This document shows positions 8,802 to 18,131 of a DNA stretch of 64,000 nucleotides, in pieces. Every line of letters begins with the position of its first letter. The first letter of the stretch is position 1. The notes below the pieces were generated by a model. That model made no database searches. It was not told where the DNA came from and saw nothing but the letters and a program-made list of their open reading frames with translations. The stretch is from Bog-756 sp963806455 (GTDB lineage Bacteria > Actinomycetota > Acidimicrobiia > Acidimicrobiales > RAAP-2). The position numbers and the translations under genes are program-made. The DNA is taken from the NCBI GenBank assembly GCA_963806455.1, contig CAWDXZ010000005.1, forward strand, positions 124,001 through 188,000, read 5' to 3'.

Positions 8802-8879
8802 GGTGATGCAGGTGGGTGATGCAGATGGGTGATGCCGTTCGGTCATACCGGTCGGTGATGCAGGTCGGTGACTCGTAGC
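8802..8879. repeat. 13-bp tandem repeat, six units
   Basis: Six consecutive 13-bp units begin at 8802, 8815, 8828, 8841, 8854 and 8867. The best copies read GGTGATGCAGGTG; copy 4 (GGTCATACC...) and copy 6 (GGTGACTCG...) have diverged but keep the register. The array sits just upstream of the minus-strand small gene at 8632-8784. Confidence 0.88.
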
Positions 8880-8892
8880 GCCGGCTCCGAGA

Positions 8893-9036
8893 GGAGTTGC
8901 TCCGACCACAGCGGCCCCCACCAAGGAACTGCTCCCACCAAGGAACTGCTCCCACCAAGGAACCAGTCCAAGCGGAGGTGCTCCAACGTGGTGCTCCCCG
9001 GGAGGGAGGTTGCTCCAAAGAGAAAGGAGCCGCTCC
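8893..9036. promoter_or_regulatory. Cluster of GGAGnnnCTCC inverted-repeat motifs
   Basis: The short inverted repeat GGAGTTGCTCC (8893-8903) recurs as GGAACTGCTCC (8925-8935, 8942-8952), GGAACCAGTCC (8959-8969), GGAGGTGCTCC (8974-8984), ACGTGGTGCTCC (8986-8997), GGAGGTTGCTCC (9005-9016) and GGAGCCGCTCC (9026-9036). Three middle copies form a 17-bp tandem repeat. The cluster lies in a non-coding spacer between two minus-strand small genes. Multiple sites for one regulator, or a folded RNA, are both possible; neither is shown. Confidence 0.45.
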
Positions 9037-9053
9037 CGAGGAAGCGACTCCTT
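9016..9053 (-). terminator. Rho-independent terminator, minus strand
   Basis: Read on the minus strand, AAGGAGTCGCT pairs with AGCGGCTCCTT (11-bp stem with one mismatch, 8-nt loop, at 9024-9053) and is followed by TTTCTCTTT. It lies 27 bases after the stop of the minus-strand ORF ending at 9081, which supports that ORF as transcribed. Confidence 0.6.
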
Positions 9054-9080
9054 GACGGTCCGGGACCTGGTGGGGTCCGT

Positions 9081-9281
9081 CTATTCCGTCGAGAGTGCCT
9101 CCCGGGCCGCCTTGGCGCTCGATACCAGGGCATCCTTGCTACAGGCGGTCGAGAAACCGGCAATGGACACGGCCATGAGCGGCGGCGCAGCCGGGTGCGA
9201 CTCCTCCGCGGCCTCGGCCCCGTCGTCGGGGCCCGATGACGTTTCCCTGCTCCTCATGTCTGCCCATTGTAGCGGCAGCAT
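9081..9281 (-). CDS. Small hypothetical protein (66 aa or 58 aa)
   Basis: A minus-strand frame from ATG 9281, with a second ATG at 9257, encodes a Ser/Ala/Glu-rich peptide containing ETSSGPDDGAEAAEES and ending KAAREALSTE. Codon usage is GC-biased at third positions, and a terminator hairpin follows directly (9016-9053). No ribosome site is convincing and no domain is recognised. The divergent MFS gene starts 120 bp away on the other strand. Confidence 0.4.
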   Translation of the reverse strand: MLPLQWADMRSRETSSGPDDGAEAAEESHPAAPPLMAVSIAGFSTACSKDALVSSAKAAREALSTE

Positions 9282-9400
9282 CTGTCACGAGGGCAGCATT
9301 CGGGGGAACAATTCGGTGAATTCCCCTCGGGGGCGCCCCGGTGGGACGCCTGGCTCCGTCGTCCAGGGGTCTAGAAGGTGGTCGGCGTTACCGTTGCCGG

Positions 9401-10699
9401 ATGGCCCGGTTCGTCGTCGACATCGCCCCGTTGAGGCGGCACCGACACTTCCGCCGGCTCTGGCTGGGCCAGCTCGTCTCCGGCCTCGGCTCGCAGTTGA
9501 CGCTGGTGGCGGTGGCATTCCAGGCCTACGGGCTGACCCACTCCACGCTGGTGGTCGGGCTCATCGGGCTGGTCCAGCTGGGACCGTTGCTGGCCGGGGC
9601 CCTGTGGGGGGGCACCCTGGCCGACGCCGTCGACCGCAAGACCGTCCTCGTCCTCACCCAGGTGGCCATGGCCCTGGCCGTCGGTGGACTGGTGGTCAAC
9701 GCCTCCGCTCCGCACCCGGTGGTGTGGCCGCTGTTTGCCTGCACCGCGGCCAACGCCGGGTTCCAAGGGGTCGACTGGCCGGCTCGGCGGGCGGCCCTGC
9801 CGATGCTGGTCGACGAGCGGGACGTGACCCCGGCGGTGGCGCTACAGACCGCCATCCAGCAGCTGGCCCTGGTGGCCGGCCCGGCGCTGGCCGGCGTGCT
9901 CATCGCCACCATCGGCCTCGGTGCGGTGTACGGCATCGACGTGGCCACCTTCGCTGCGGCCTTGGTGGCCGCGCTCCTCCTGCCCTCGCTCCGGCCGAGT
10001 GGCGGCGGAACACCTATGGGCCTCCGGTCCATGGCGGAGGGGTTCCGCCACCTCCGCGGCCAACGCCTGCTGTCGGCCACCTACTGGATCGATCTCAACG
10101 CCATGATCTTCGGCATGCCAAGGGCGGTCTTCCCGGCCCTCGGCGTCGGTCTGTTCGGCGGGGGGCCGGGTGTGGTGGGCCTGCTCTACGCCGCGCCCGG
10201 CGCCGGGGCGCTCCTCGGATCGCTGTTCACGGGTTGGTGCGCCCGGGTCCGCCGCCAGGGTCGGGCCATCGCCGCCTGTGTGGTGGTGTGGGGAGTGACC
10301 ATCGGACTCTTCGGCGTGATCCCGGTGCTGTGGATCGGCCTGACGCTGTTGGCCCTGGCCGGGGCGGCGGATGTCGTCTCGGCCGTGTTCCGCCAGGCCG
10401 TCCAGCAACGGACCGTGCCCGACCATCTGCAGGGGCGCCTGTCGGGGACGTTCTTCGCGGTGGTGGCCGGCGGCCCCAGGCTGGGGGACGCCGAGACGGG
10501 GCTGGCCGCCGCCGTCGGAGGGCCCCAGTTCGCGGTGTGGTCCGGCGGCCTGGCCTGCGTGGTCGGCGTCGGCGTCCTGCTGTGGCGCGTACCCGAGCTG
10601 TGGCGCGACCGTGGAGGTGGCCAGGCGCTCGGGCCCGGGGCGGAGCGAGAGGCCATCGCCGAGGTCACCACGGAGTTGGGCGAGGGGGAGCCGCTCTAG
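9401..10699 (+). CDS. MFS transporter (MFS_3/EntS-like exporter)
   Basis: A 432-aa major-facilitator protein with about twelve membrane segments. The N-terminus RHFRRLWLGQLVSGLGSQL and the loop GTLADAVDRKTVL after helix 2-3 are hallmarks of the MFS_3 group that includes the enterobactin exporter EntS and many small-molecule exporters. I chose ATG 9401 (MARFVVDIAPL) because homology starts there; the frame is open from 9341. The Fe(III)-type importer about 2 kb downstream makes siderophore export conceivable, but there is no biosynthesis cluster in view. Confidence 0.85.
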   Translation: MARFVVDIAPLRRHRHFRRLWLGQLVSGLGSQLTLVAVAFQAYGLTHSTLVVGLIGLVQLGPLLAGALWGGTLADAVDRKTVLVLTQVAMALAVGGLVVNASAPHPVVWPLFACTAANAGFQGVDWPARRAALPMLVDERDVTPAVALQTAIQQLALVAGPALAGVLIATIGLGAVYGIDVATFAAALVAALLLPSLRPSGGGTPMGLRSMAEGFRHLRGQRLLSATYWIDLNAMIFGMPRAVFPALGVGLFGGGPGVVGLLYAAPGAGALLGSLFTGWCARVRRQGRAIAACVVVWGVTIGLFGVIPVLWIGLTLLALAGAADVVSAVFRQAVQQRTVPDHLQGRLSGTFFAVVAGGPRLGDAETGLAAAVGGPQFAVWSGGLACVVGVGVLLWRVPELWRDRGGGQALGPGAEREAIAEVTTELGEGEPL

Positions 10700-10729
10700 C
10701 TGTGTTGTCCTGCGCGCCGGGGCCCGAGC

Positions 10730-11311
10730 TCAGACGGTGGCCAGCCGGCGCAGCTGGAACGAGAGGGCGATCTCGAGCACCCCGTAGATGATCAGCCAGA
10801 TCCCCATGATCACCGCCAGGGCGGTGACGGTGAGGTTGGGCCATACCAGCGTCACCACACCGGCGGTGAAGGCCAGCACTCCCATGGCCACCCGCCAGGC
10901 CCGGGCGGGTGACCCGTAGTCGCTGTAGGCCGAGAAGAACTCGATGATCCCCCCCACCACCCAGAACAGCCCGATGAGGAAGGCGAGGGTGGTGACCGTC
11001 TCGTCGGTCCGGTGCAGGAAGAGGATGCCCACGATGACCGAGACCAGGCCGAGCAGGGCCATGAGCCATCGCGTGCCGGCGGTGTCCTCGCGGTCGGCGA
11101 TGGCCATCACGATCCGGAACAGGCCCGCCACGAAGAGCCAGATGCCCAAGATGATGGCAAAGGCGTAGATGGTGTCCCTCGGGCGTACGGTGACCACCAC
11201 CCCGAGGACCAGGGTGACCAGCCCGAAGAACAGGACCCAGCCCCATGACTTCCCGATTATGCGCAGGATGTCGCGCTCCTCGGGGGTGACGGTTCCGCCT
11301 GGGGTGGACAT
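10730..11311 (-). CDS. HdeD/DUF308 family membrane protein
   Basis: A 193-aa integral membrane protein with six hydrophobic segments arranged as three pairs. Repeated 'GIWLF.AGLFRIV', 'GLFWVVGGIIEFF' and 'GIWLIIYGVLEI' elements identify the HdeD (DUF308) family. In enterobacteria HdeD helps acid resistance at high cell density; in actinobacteria the role is unknown. ATG 11311 follows a GGGAGG ribosome site. It converges on the MFS gene with a 30-bp gap. Confidence 0.88.
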   Translation of the reverse strand: MSTPGGTVTPEERDILRIIGKSWGWVLFFGLVTLVLGVVVTVRPRDTIYAFAIILGIWLFVAGLFRIVMAIADREDTAGTRWLMALLGLVSVIVGILFLHRTDETVTTLAFLIGLFWVVGGIIEFFSAYSDYGSPARAWRVAMGVLAFTAGVVTLVWPNLTVTALAVIMGIWLIIYGVLEIALSFQLRRLATV

Positions 11312-11423
11312 GACAACCTCCCTGTTCCGCCCGGGTCGGTGGTCGGGCAGTCCCGATGGTCAGCGCGGGCCGAAGCCACCATAGGCTCGGGCCCGGCCGG
11401 CGTGGCGGACCGGGGGCCGGCGC

Positions 11424-12323
11424 TCAGGCTGCCCGAGGGCCGGCCTCGTCGACCAGCTGCTCGCTCACCGACCACAGCCGGGCGGCGGCGGCCTGGTCAC
11501 GGGCGGCGGCCGACGGCGCCCGGGGCTTGCACTTCACGAAGTACCGGCCGGTGACCTCGGCCACCTCCGGCGAGGAGGCCAGATAGACCGATGTCCGCGC
11601 CCCCTTCTCGGGGGTGAGGATGAACGGCTTGATCACCTTGACCCCGAAAGCCAGCAGGCCGGAGGCGTCGTCGTCCCGGGCGAACCCGGTGGCCACGGTG
11701 CCGGGGTGGAGCGAGTTGGCCGTGACCCCAGAGCCGGCCAGGCGACGGGCCAACTCCGCGGTGAACTGGATGTTGGCCAGCTTCGAGCGTCCGTAGGCCT
11801 GCATGCCGGCGTAGCCCCGCTCGCTCTGGAGGTCGTCGAAGTCGAGCCCGCGGCGGGCCGAACGGTGCGCCGTCGACGCCACCGTGACCACCCGGGCCGG
11901 TGCCGACGCCTTCAATCGTTCGATGAGCTCCCGGGTGAGCAGGAACGGACCCAGATGGTTGGTGGCGAAGGTGGCTTCGAACCCGTCGACCGTCTCGGTC
12001 CGGTGGGAGAGGACCAGACCGGCGTTGTTGACCAGCACATGGATCTGCTCGCAGGCGTCGAGCAGCTGGCCGGCGCCGGCGCGGACCGAAGTCAGATCGG
12101 CGAGGTCGAACACCACCAGATCCACCTGGTCCGAGCCGCTGGCCCGGCGGATGTCCTCGAGGGCCTGGCGGCCGCGCCCCTCGTGACGGGCGGTGATCAC
12201 CGTGCGGGCTCCGGCCGCGGCCAGGGCCACGGCGGTGGCCTTTCCCACACCCGAGTTGGCGCCGGTGATGACGACCGTCCGGCCTTCCATGGGCGCCGCT
12301 CGGTCGGATCGTCTGGGGCTCAT
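11424..12323 (-). CDS. SDR-family oxidoreductase (retinol-dehydrogenase-like)
   Basis: A 299-aa extended-type SDR. The cofactor loop TGANSGVGKAT is at about residues 20-30, followed by NNAG (NNAGLVLSHR), catalytic Ser in VVTVASTAH, and Tyr-xxx-Lys in YGRSKLANI. The sequence TNHLGPFLLTREL is typical of the retinol-dehydrogenase/WW-domain oxidoreductase-like SDRs. A GGAGGAGG ribosome site precedes ATG 12323; ATG at codon 12 is an alternative. It is transcribed divergently from the iron-transport operon, so the 12324-12559 spacer probably holds promoters for both. Confidence 0.88.
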   Translation of the reverse strand: MSPRRSDRAAPMEGRTVVITGANSGVGKATAVALAAAGARTVITARHEGRGRQALEDIRRASGSDQVDLVVFDLADLTSVRAGAGQLLDACEQIHVLVNNAGLVLSHRTETVDGFEATFATNHLGPFLLTRELIERLKASAPARVVTVASTAHRSARRGLDFDDLQSERGYAGMQAYGRSKLANIQFTAELARRLAGSGVTANSLHPGTVATGFARDDDASGLLAFGVKVIKPFILTPEKGARTSVYLASSPEVAEVTGRYFVKCKPRAPSAAARDQAAAARLWSVSEQLVDEAGPRAA

Positions 12324-12387
12324 TGGGTGGCCGCCTCCTCCGCGGGTCGTGTGGGCCAGAGACTACGACGTCCGCTCCGTACCCCTG

Positions 12388-12417
12388 TTGACAGGGTATA
12401 TTCGGTTTACCTAATGT
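12388..12417 (+). promoter_or_regulatory. Sigma70-like promoter for the iron ABC operon
   Basis: TTGACA (12388-12393) is separated by 18 bp from TAATGT (12412-12417) in a short AT-rich patch of an otherwise GC-rich spacer. It points toward the solute-binding-protein gene at 12560. Confidence 0.5.
12401..12414. promoter_or_regulatory. Possible DtxR-family (IdeR/MntR) operator
   Basis: TTCGGTTTACCTAA, which reads TTAGGTAAACCGAA on the other strand, is an imperfect inverted repeat of TTnGG arms. It resembles the TTAGGTnA...CCTAA boxes bound by actinobacterial metal-dependent repressors, and it overlaps the -10 element of the promoter in front of the Fe(III)-type importer. This is an inference from pattern and context only. 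Confidence 0.4.
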
Positions 12418-12559
12418 TTTTTGTGACTTGAGCCTTATTTATGGATGGACCTTTGTGGATGGACCGAGCCGAGCCGGTGCCCGACGACGGCGCCCGGCTC
12501 GACGCCCCCGGGACCGGGCCGCGGGGACGGGCCGCACCGCCCGGGCATGAGGTAGTCCT

Positions 12560-13651
12560 ATGAGCGACCGGGCCCAGGTCCGATGCCGAGTCCCCGCCCG
12601 CCGCCGGTGCCGCCACTCGTGGCGGTGGGGGCGCCGGATCCGCACGGCGGTGGCCGCCGTGGCGGCGGTGGCCCTCCTGACCGCGGCCTGCGGCACGTCG
12701 GGTGGCGGTGGCGGCACGACGATCACCGTCTACAACGGGCAGCACGAACAGACGACCAACGCCTTGGTGGCGGCGTTCGAGAAGCAGACGGGCATCGCTG
12801 TCAAGGTGCGCAACGACGACGAGTCGGTGCTGGTGAACCAGATCGAGACGGAGGGGTCGGCATCGCCGGCCGATGTGATCTACACCGAGAACTCGCTCGG
12901 TCTCGAACAGCTGCAGGAGAAGCACCTCCTGGCCGCGGTCGACCCGTCCACCCTGGCGGCGGTGCCCGCCCGCTACAACTCCCCGACGGGACACTGGGTG
13001 GGCGTCTCGGCCCGGGTCAGCGTCATGATCTACAACACGGGGCACCTCCGGCCGGACCAGCTGCCGAGGTCGGTGATGGAACTGGCCCTCCCGGCGTGGA
13101 AGGGCCGGGTCGGCCTGGCCCAGGGCGAGGTCGACTTCTTCCCGATCGTGGCGTCGATCGCCCACACCCACGGGACGGCGGCCGCCGCCGCCTGGCTGGC
13201 CGGGGTCAAGGCCAATGCCGGCAGCAACGTCTACCCCAACAACGAAACTCTGATCAGCGAGGTCAACCAGGGCCAGGTCCAGATCGGGGTCATCAACCAC
13301 TACTACTGGTACCGCCAGCGGGCCGAATTGGGAACGGCCGCCCTCCACACGGCGGTCGCCCCCTTCGCCCCCGGCGACCCCGGCTACATCATCGACGTGT
13401 CCGGGGCCGGCGTCCTGGCCTCGAGCCACCAGCCCGCTGCCGCCCAGCGGTTCGTGGCCTTCCTGGTGAGCCGTCAGGGCCAGGAGATCCTGGCCCACAG
13501 CCAGAGCTTCGAGTACCCCCTGGGCTCCGGGGTCACCACGGCCCAGCCCCTGCCCCCCTTCGACACCCTCCAGCCCTCGCCCCTCACCATCAGTCAGCTG
13601 GGAGACGGCTCGGCCGCCATCGCCCTGCTCCAGCAAGCCGGGCTGGCGTGA
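12560..13651 (+). CDS. Fe(III) ABC transporter, substrate-binding lipoprotein (FbpA-like)
   Basis: A 363-aa exported solute-binding protein. An Arg-rich N-terminus and hydrophobic stretch end in the lipobox LLTAACG (Cys44), so it should be a membrane-anchored lipoprotein. The mature part starts ITVYNGQHEQTT and contains the adjacent tyrosines of NHYYWYRQR (Tyr248-Tyr249), which ligate iron in the FbpA/IdiA ferric-binding family. It is the first gene of a three-gene importer with permease and ATPase. Regulation by iron is suggested by a DtxR-like site at its promoter. Confidence 0.88.
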   Translation: MSDRAQVRCRVPARRRCRHSWRWGRRIRTAVAAVAAVALLTAACGTSGGGGGTTITVYNGQHEQTTNALVAAFEKQTGIAVKVRNDDESVLVNQIETEGSASPADVIYTENSLGLEQLQEKHLLAAVDPSTLAAVPARYNSPTGHWVGVSARVSVMIYNTGHLRPDQLPRSVMELALPAWKGRVGLAQGEVDFFPIVASIAHTHGTAAAAAWLAGVKANAGSNVYPNNETLISEVNQGQVQIGVINHYYWYRQRAELGTAALHTAVAPFAPGDPGYIIDVSGAGVLASSHQPAAAQRFVAFLVSRQGQEILAHSQSFEYPLGSGVTTAQPLPPFDTLQPSPLTISQLGDGSAAIALLQQAGLA

Positions 13652-13702
13652 GCGCCCACACGACCGCGCTCATGCCACCGACGTCGACGGGGTGACCCGG
13701 CC

Positions 13703-15300
13703 ATGGCCCTGACCGCCCCGACTCAGACCCAGCTCGACCTGGGCGAGCCCCTCCCGACCCGAGTGCCGGCGCGCTCGCGGACCCCTCTGGTCCTGTGGGC
13801 CTGTGCCCTGGCCGTCGCCGCCCTGCTCGCCCTCCCCCTCGTCTACGTGGTGGCCGAAGCGTCCCAGACCGGCTGGTCGGAGGTCCTCCATCTGGTGTTC
13901 CGCCGGTTCACCCTCGGACTGCTCTGGAACACGCTCCGGCTGTCGGCGGTGGTGACCGTGGCCTGCGCCGCCATCGGGACGGCCACGGCCTGGCTGGTGG
14001 AGAAGACCGATCTGCCCGGTCGTCGGTTCTGGGCGGTGGCGGTGGTCCTGCCGGTGGCCATCCCCGACTTCGTCACCGGGTTCGGCTGGGTCTCGGTCGC
14101 CCCCGCCGTCCACGGGTTCCCCGGGGCGGTGCTGGTCATGACCCTCGCCCTCTACCCGCTGGTCCACCTCCCGGTGGCGGCCTCGTTCCGCGGCGCCGAC
14201 CCGGGTCAAGAAGAGGTGGCTCGCTCGCTCGGGCTGTCCCGGTGGCAGACGTTCCGCCGGGTCACCCTGGCCCAGGCCCGGCCGGCCCTGCTCGGGGGCT
14301 GCGTCCTGGTCTCCCTCGCCCTGCTGGCCGAGTACGGGGCCTTCGAGGTCCTGCGCTACGACACCCTCACCACCGAGATCTTCTTCGAGTTCGAGCGGAG
14401 CTACAACCCGCCGGTGGCCTCGTCGCTGGCCCTGATCCTGGTGCTGGTCAGCCTGGCCATCCTGGGAGGTGATGCGCTGGCCCGCGGCCGGGGCCGCGTG
14501 GCCCGCACCACGGCGGCCGTGCGGAGCCGCCGCTTCCACCGCCTCGGGTCGGCCACCGTTCCGGCCCTGGCCGCCCTCGGCGCGCTCGTCGGCCTGGCCC
14601 TCGGCGTCCCGGTGGGCGTGGTCGTCTACTGGCTGGTCAAGGGCGGGACCACCACCCTGCCCGCCTCGGCCTCGGTGGGCGGCGCCGCCCTCACCACCGC
14701 CGGCTACGCCGCCGCCGCCGGTGCCCTGGCCACCGCCCTGGCCCTGCCGGTGGCCCTGCTCGCCGTGCGGTACCCGCGGCGGTCGACGGTGGCCCTCGAG
14801 CGCGGCACTTTCGTGGTCCAGGCCGTGCCCGGCCTCATCGTCGCCCTCGCCCTCGTCTACTTCTCCATCCGGGCGGTGCAGCCCCTGTACCAGAGCACGC
14901 CGTTGCTCATCCTCGGGTACGCCATCATGTTCTTCCCCCTGGCCCTGGTGGCGGTGCGCACCTCGGTGGCCCAAGCCCCGCTAGCCCTCGAGGACGTGGG
15001 CCGGTCGCTCGGCCGCCCCCGGGTGGTGGTGTGGTGGCGGGTGGTGCTGCCACTGGTCGGACCGGGGCTCGCCGCCGGGTTCTGCCTGGTATTCCTCTCG
15101 ACGGTGACCGAGCTCACCCTCACCCTGGTGCTGGTGCCCACCGGGGTCCAGACGCTGGCCACCCAGTTCTGGGCCTTCACCACCAACCTCTCCTACGCCG
15201 CCGCCGCGCCCTATGCCGGGCTCATGATCCTGATCGCCGTGGTGCCGAGCTATATCCTCGGGCGATGGTTCGACCGGTTGCCGGCGCGGGCGGATCGCCG

Positions 15301-15304
<4 letters not shown>
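13703..15304 (+). CDS. Fe(III) ABC transporter, fused double permease (FbpB-like)
   Basis: A 533-aa membrane protein with two BPD-type permease domains in tandem, as in FbpB/SfuB iron permeases. Each half has an EAA loop that docks the ATPase: EEVARSLGLSRWQTFRRV in the first half and LEDVGRSLGRPRVVVWWRVV in the second. About twelve membrane helices are visible. ATG 13703 lies 51 bp after the binding-protein gene, and the stop overlaps the GTG start of the ATPase (GTGA, 15301-15304), indicating an operon with coupled translation. Confidence 0.9.
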
Positions 15305-16365
<1,061 letters not shown>

Positions 16366-16395
16366 CCCCCCGTCGGCGGGAGGGGGGCGGCGAGA

Positions 16396-17265
16396 TCAGA
16401 CGGCCAGGACCGCCACCGAGCCGAGGGTGGTCAGGCGGCCATCCTGACCGAGGTCGTGCACGGCCACGCGGACCAGGTTGCGGCCCGGGCCTCCCCCGAG
16501 CACCTGGCACCTGGCCTCGACCGGGCCGACGCGGACCGGGCGGAGGTAATGGAGCACCGTGTCGGCCGCCGCCGACGGGAGGTCCGGGCCCCCGGCGGCC
16601 CGTCGGTGCGCCTCGACCGAGCGGCAGGCGGCCACCTCGGCCAGCGTGGCCACGGCCCCGCCGTGGAGGATCCCCCACGGATTGCGCAGGTGGTCGGCCA
16701 GGCGGAGGGTGGTGACCGGGCCGGCCGACGGCTCGACACAGAAGAACTCCTCGGGCGCCGGCGGGTCCGGCCGGGGAGCGGGCATGGGTACCGAGAAGGG
16801 ACGCCGGAACGAGAGGTCCCGATCGCCGGGGTCGAGGACGGCGCAGGTCATGACGGCGGCGGCTACGGGACGGTCGCCGTCCCCCTCGTCGACCACGTCG
16901 AGGCCGGACACCACCGAGTTGCGCCCCCGGCGCAGGATGCGCCCGTGCAACCGGAGCGGGCCCGCCTGGGTCATGCTCGCCACGGTGGCCGTCATCGACG
17001 TGGTGACGATCCACCGGGGCAGCACCGACAGGCCGGCGAGCAGGCCGCCGAGCGAGTCGAGACTGGTCAGCAGGGCTCCGGTCCGCAGGCCCCCGGCCGG
17101 GTTCCGCAAGTGGTCGTCGACCGGGACCCGACCGCCGAGCTCCGAGAAGCCCTCGCCGCCGTCGGCCGGCGGGATCTCCCACCGCTGCAGGCGGAAGTAC
17201 TCGGCCACGTGGCGACGGTGGTCGATGGGCCCCTCACCCCCCTCGCCGCTCACCACCGGGCTCAT
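16396..17265 (-). CDS. Double-hotdog PaaI-type thioesterase-like protein (A)
   Basis: A 289-aa protein built from two hotdog folds. The first half has NPAGGLRTGALLTSLDSLGG and the second NPWGILHGGAVATLAEVAAC, each the central helix of PaaI/YbgC-type acyl-CoA thioesterases; the second keeps the HGG element and the first has R-T-G instead. It should act on acyl-CoA esters in the cytoplasm. It is the last gene of an operon; its ATG overlaps the stop of the preceding paralog (17262-17265). The halves may pair as one intramolecular dimer with one or two active sites. Confidence 0.75.
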   Translation of the reverse strand: MSPVVSGEGGEGPIDHRRHVAEYFRLQRWEIPPADGGEGFSELGGRVPVDDHLRNPAGGLRTGALLTSLDSLGGLLAGLSVLPRWIVTTSMTATVASMTQAGPLRLHGRILRRGRNSVVSGLDVVDEGDGDRPVAAAVMTCAVLDPGDRDLSFRRPFSVPMPAPRPDPPAPEEFFCVEPSAGPVTTLRLADHLRNPWGILHGGAVATLAEVAACRSVEAHRRAAGGPDLPSAAADTVLHYLRPVRVGPVEARCQVLGGGPGRNLVRVAVHDLGQDGRLTTLGSVAVLAV

Positions 17266-18131
17266 GCCCTCACCGGCGCCGCGCCGACCTGGATGACGGT
17301 GGTCAGCCGGTCACCGGCCCCGGCGTCGATCAGCTCGACGACGGCGCTGCCCCCGGCCGGCCCATCCGGCGCCCCGAGCACCGACGTCCGCGAGACCATC
17401 GGGCCGACCCTTCCCAGCGCCAGGTAGGCGAGGCGCAGGTCGCTGACCACGGGATCGGACGGGGTCCGGGCGGCGGCACCCAGGGCGGCGGCACCGGCGA
17501 CCTCACCCAGCAGGGCCATGACCCCTCCCTGCACCGCCCCGAACGAGTTGTAGAGGTAGTCGCGCACCGGCATGTCCACCGCCCCCCGGGGCCGATCGGT
17601 CACCGCGATGCCCAGGGCGTCGGCGATCGGACGGTCGAACCCGGGGCCGTGCAGGCTCCAGCGGTCGGGCAGCCCGGCCGGCACGTCGAGTGTCGAGCTG
17701 GGCGTGCGGCCCGGGAGGATGGCGAAGGTCATGGTGGCCCAGGCGGCGGGTCCCGCCTGCGGGTCGGGTCCGCTCGGGGATCCCCCCTCGGTGCTGTCGG
17801 AGACGGTGGCTTCGAGGACGAGCGTGGTATGCCCCTTCCGCACCGCCGTGGCCCGCGCCTCGATGACCGGCCCGACCAGGGGGTGGACCACCTGCAGGGT
17901 GAGGTCGGCGGTGGCCAGCCAGTCCGGGGGCTCGACCATCCGCAGGGCGGCGACGCCGCCCACCACGTCGACCAGGGTGGCGAGCACCCCGGCCCGCACG
18001 CCGCCGTCGGCCCCGGTGATCTCGGGGGTGACCCGGGAGCGCACGACGGCCCGGCCCGGGGAGACGGCCTCGGCCTCGAGGCCCAGGTCACCGAGAAAGT
18101 GGCCGACCGGTGGGTAACCGACGTCGGGCAT
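17262..18131 (-). CDS. Double-hotdog PaaI-type thioesterase-like protein (B)
   Basis: A second 289-aa tandem hotdog protein, the same length as its downstream neighbour but clearly diverged. Its central helices read GADGGVRAGVLATLVDVVGG (first half) and NSFGAVQGGVMALLGEVAG (second half); in both, the His of the usual HGG is replaced (R-A-G and Q-G-G). It starts directly after the stop of the SDR gene (TGA at 18132, ATG at 18131) and overlaps the next gene by four bases, so all three are co-translated. It may be a structural partner rather than a catalyst. Confidence 0.72.
   Translation of the reverse strand: MPDVGYPPVGHFLGDLGLEAEAVSPGRAVVRSRVTPEITGADGGVRAGVLATLVDVVGGVAALRMVEPPDWLATADLTLQVVHPLVGPVIEARATAVRKGHTTLVLEATVSDSTEGGSPSGPDPQAGPAAWATMTFAILPGRTPSSTLDVPAGLPDRWSLHGPGFDRPIADALGIAVTDRPRGAVDMPVRDYLYNSFGAVQGGVMALLGEVAGAAALGAAARTPSDPVVSDLRLAYLALGRVGPMVSRTSVLGAPDGPAGGSAVVELIDAGAGDRLTTVIQVGAAPVRA

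Noticed and set aside
8802..8969. Possible CRISPR array
   Set aside because: Repeats are only 13-17 bp, contiguous and without unique spacers, and no cas genes are present.
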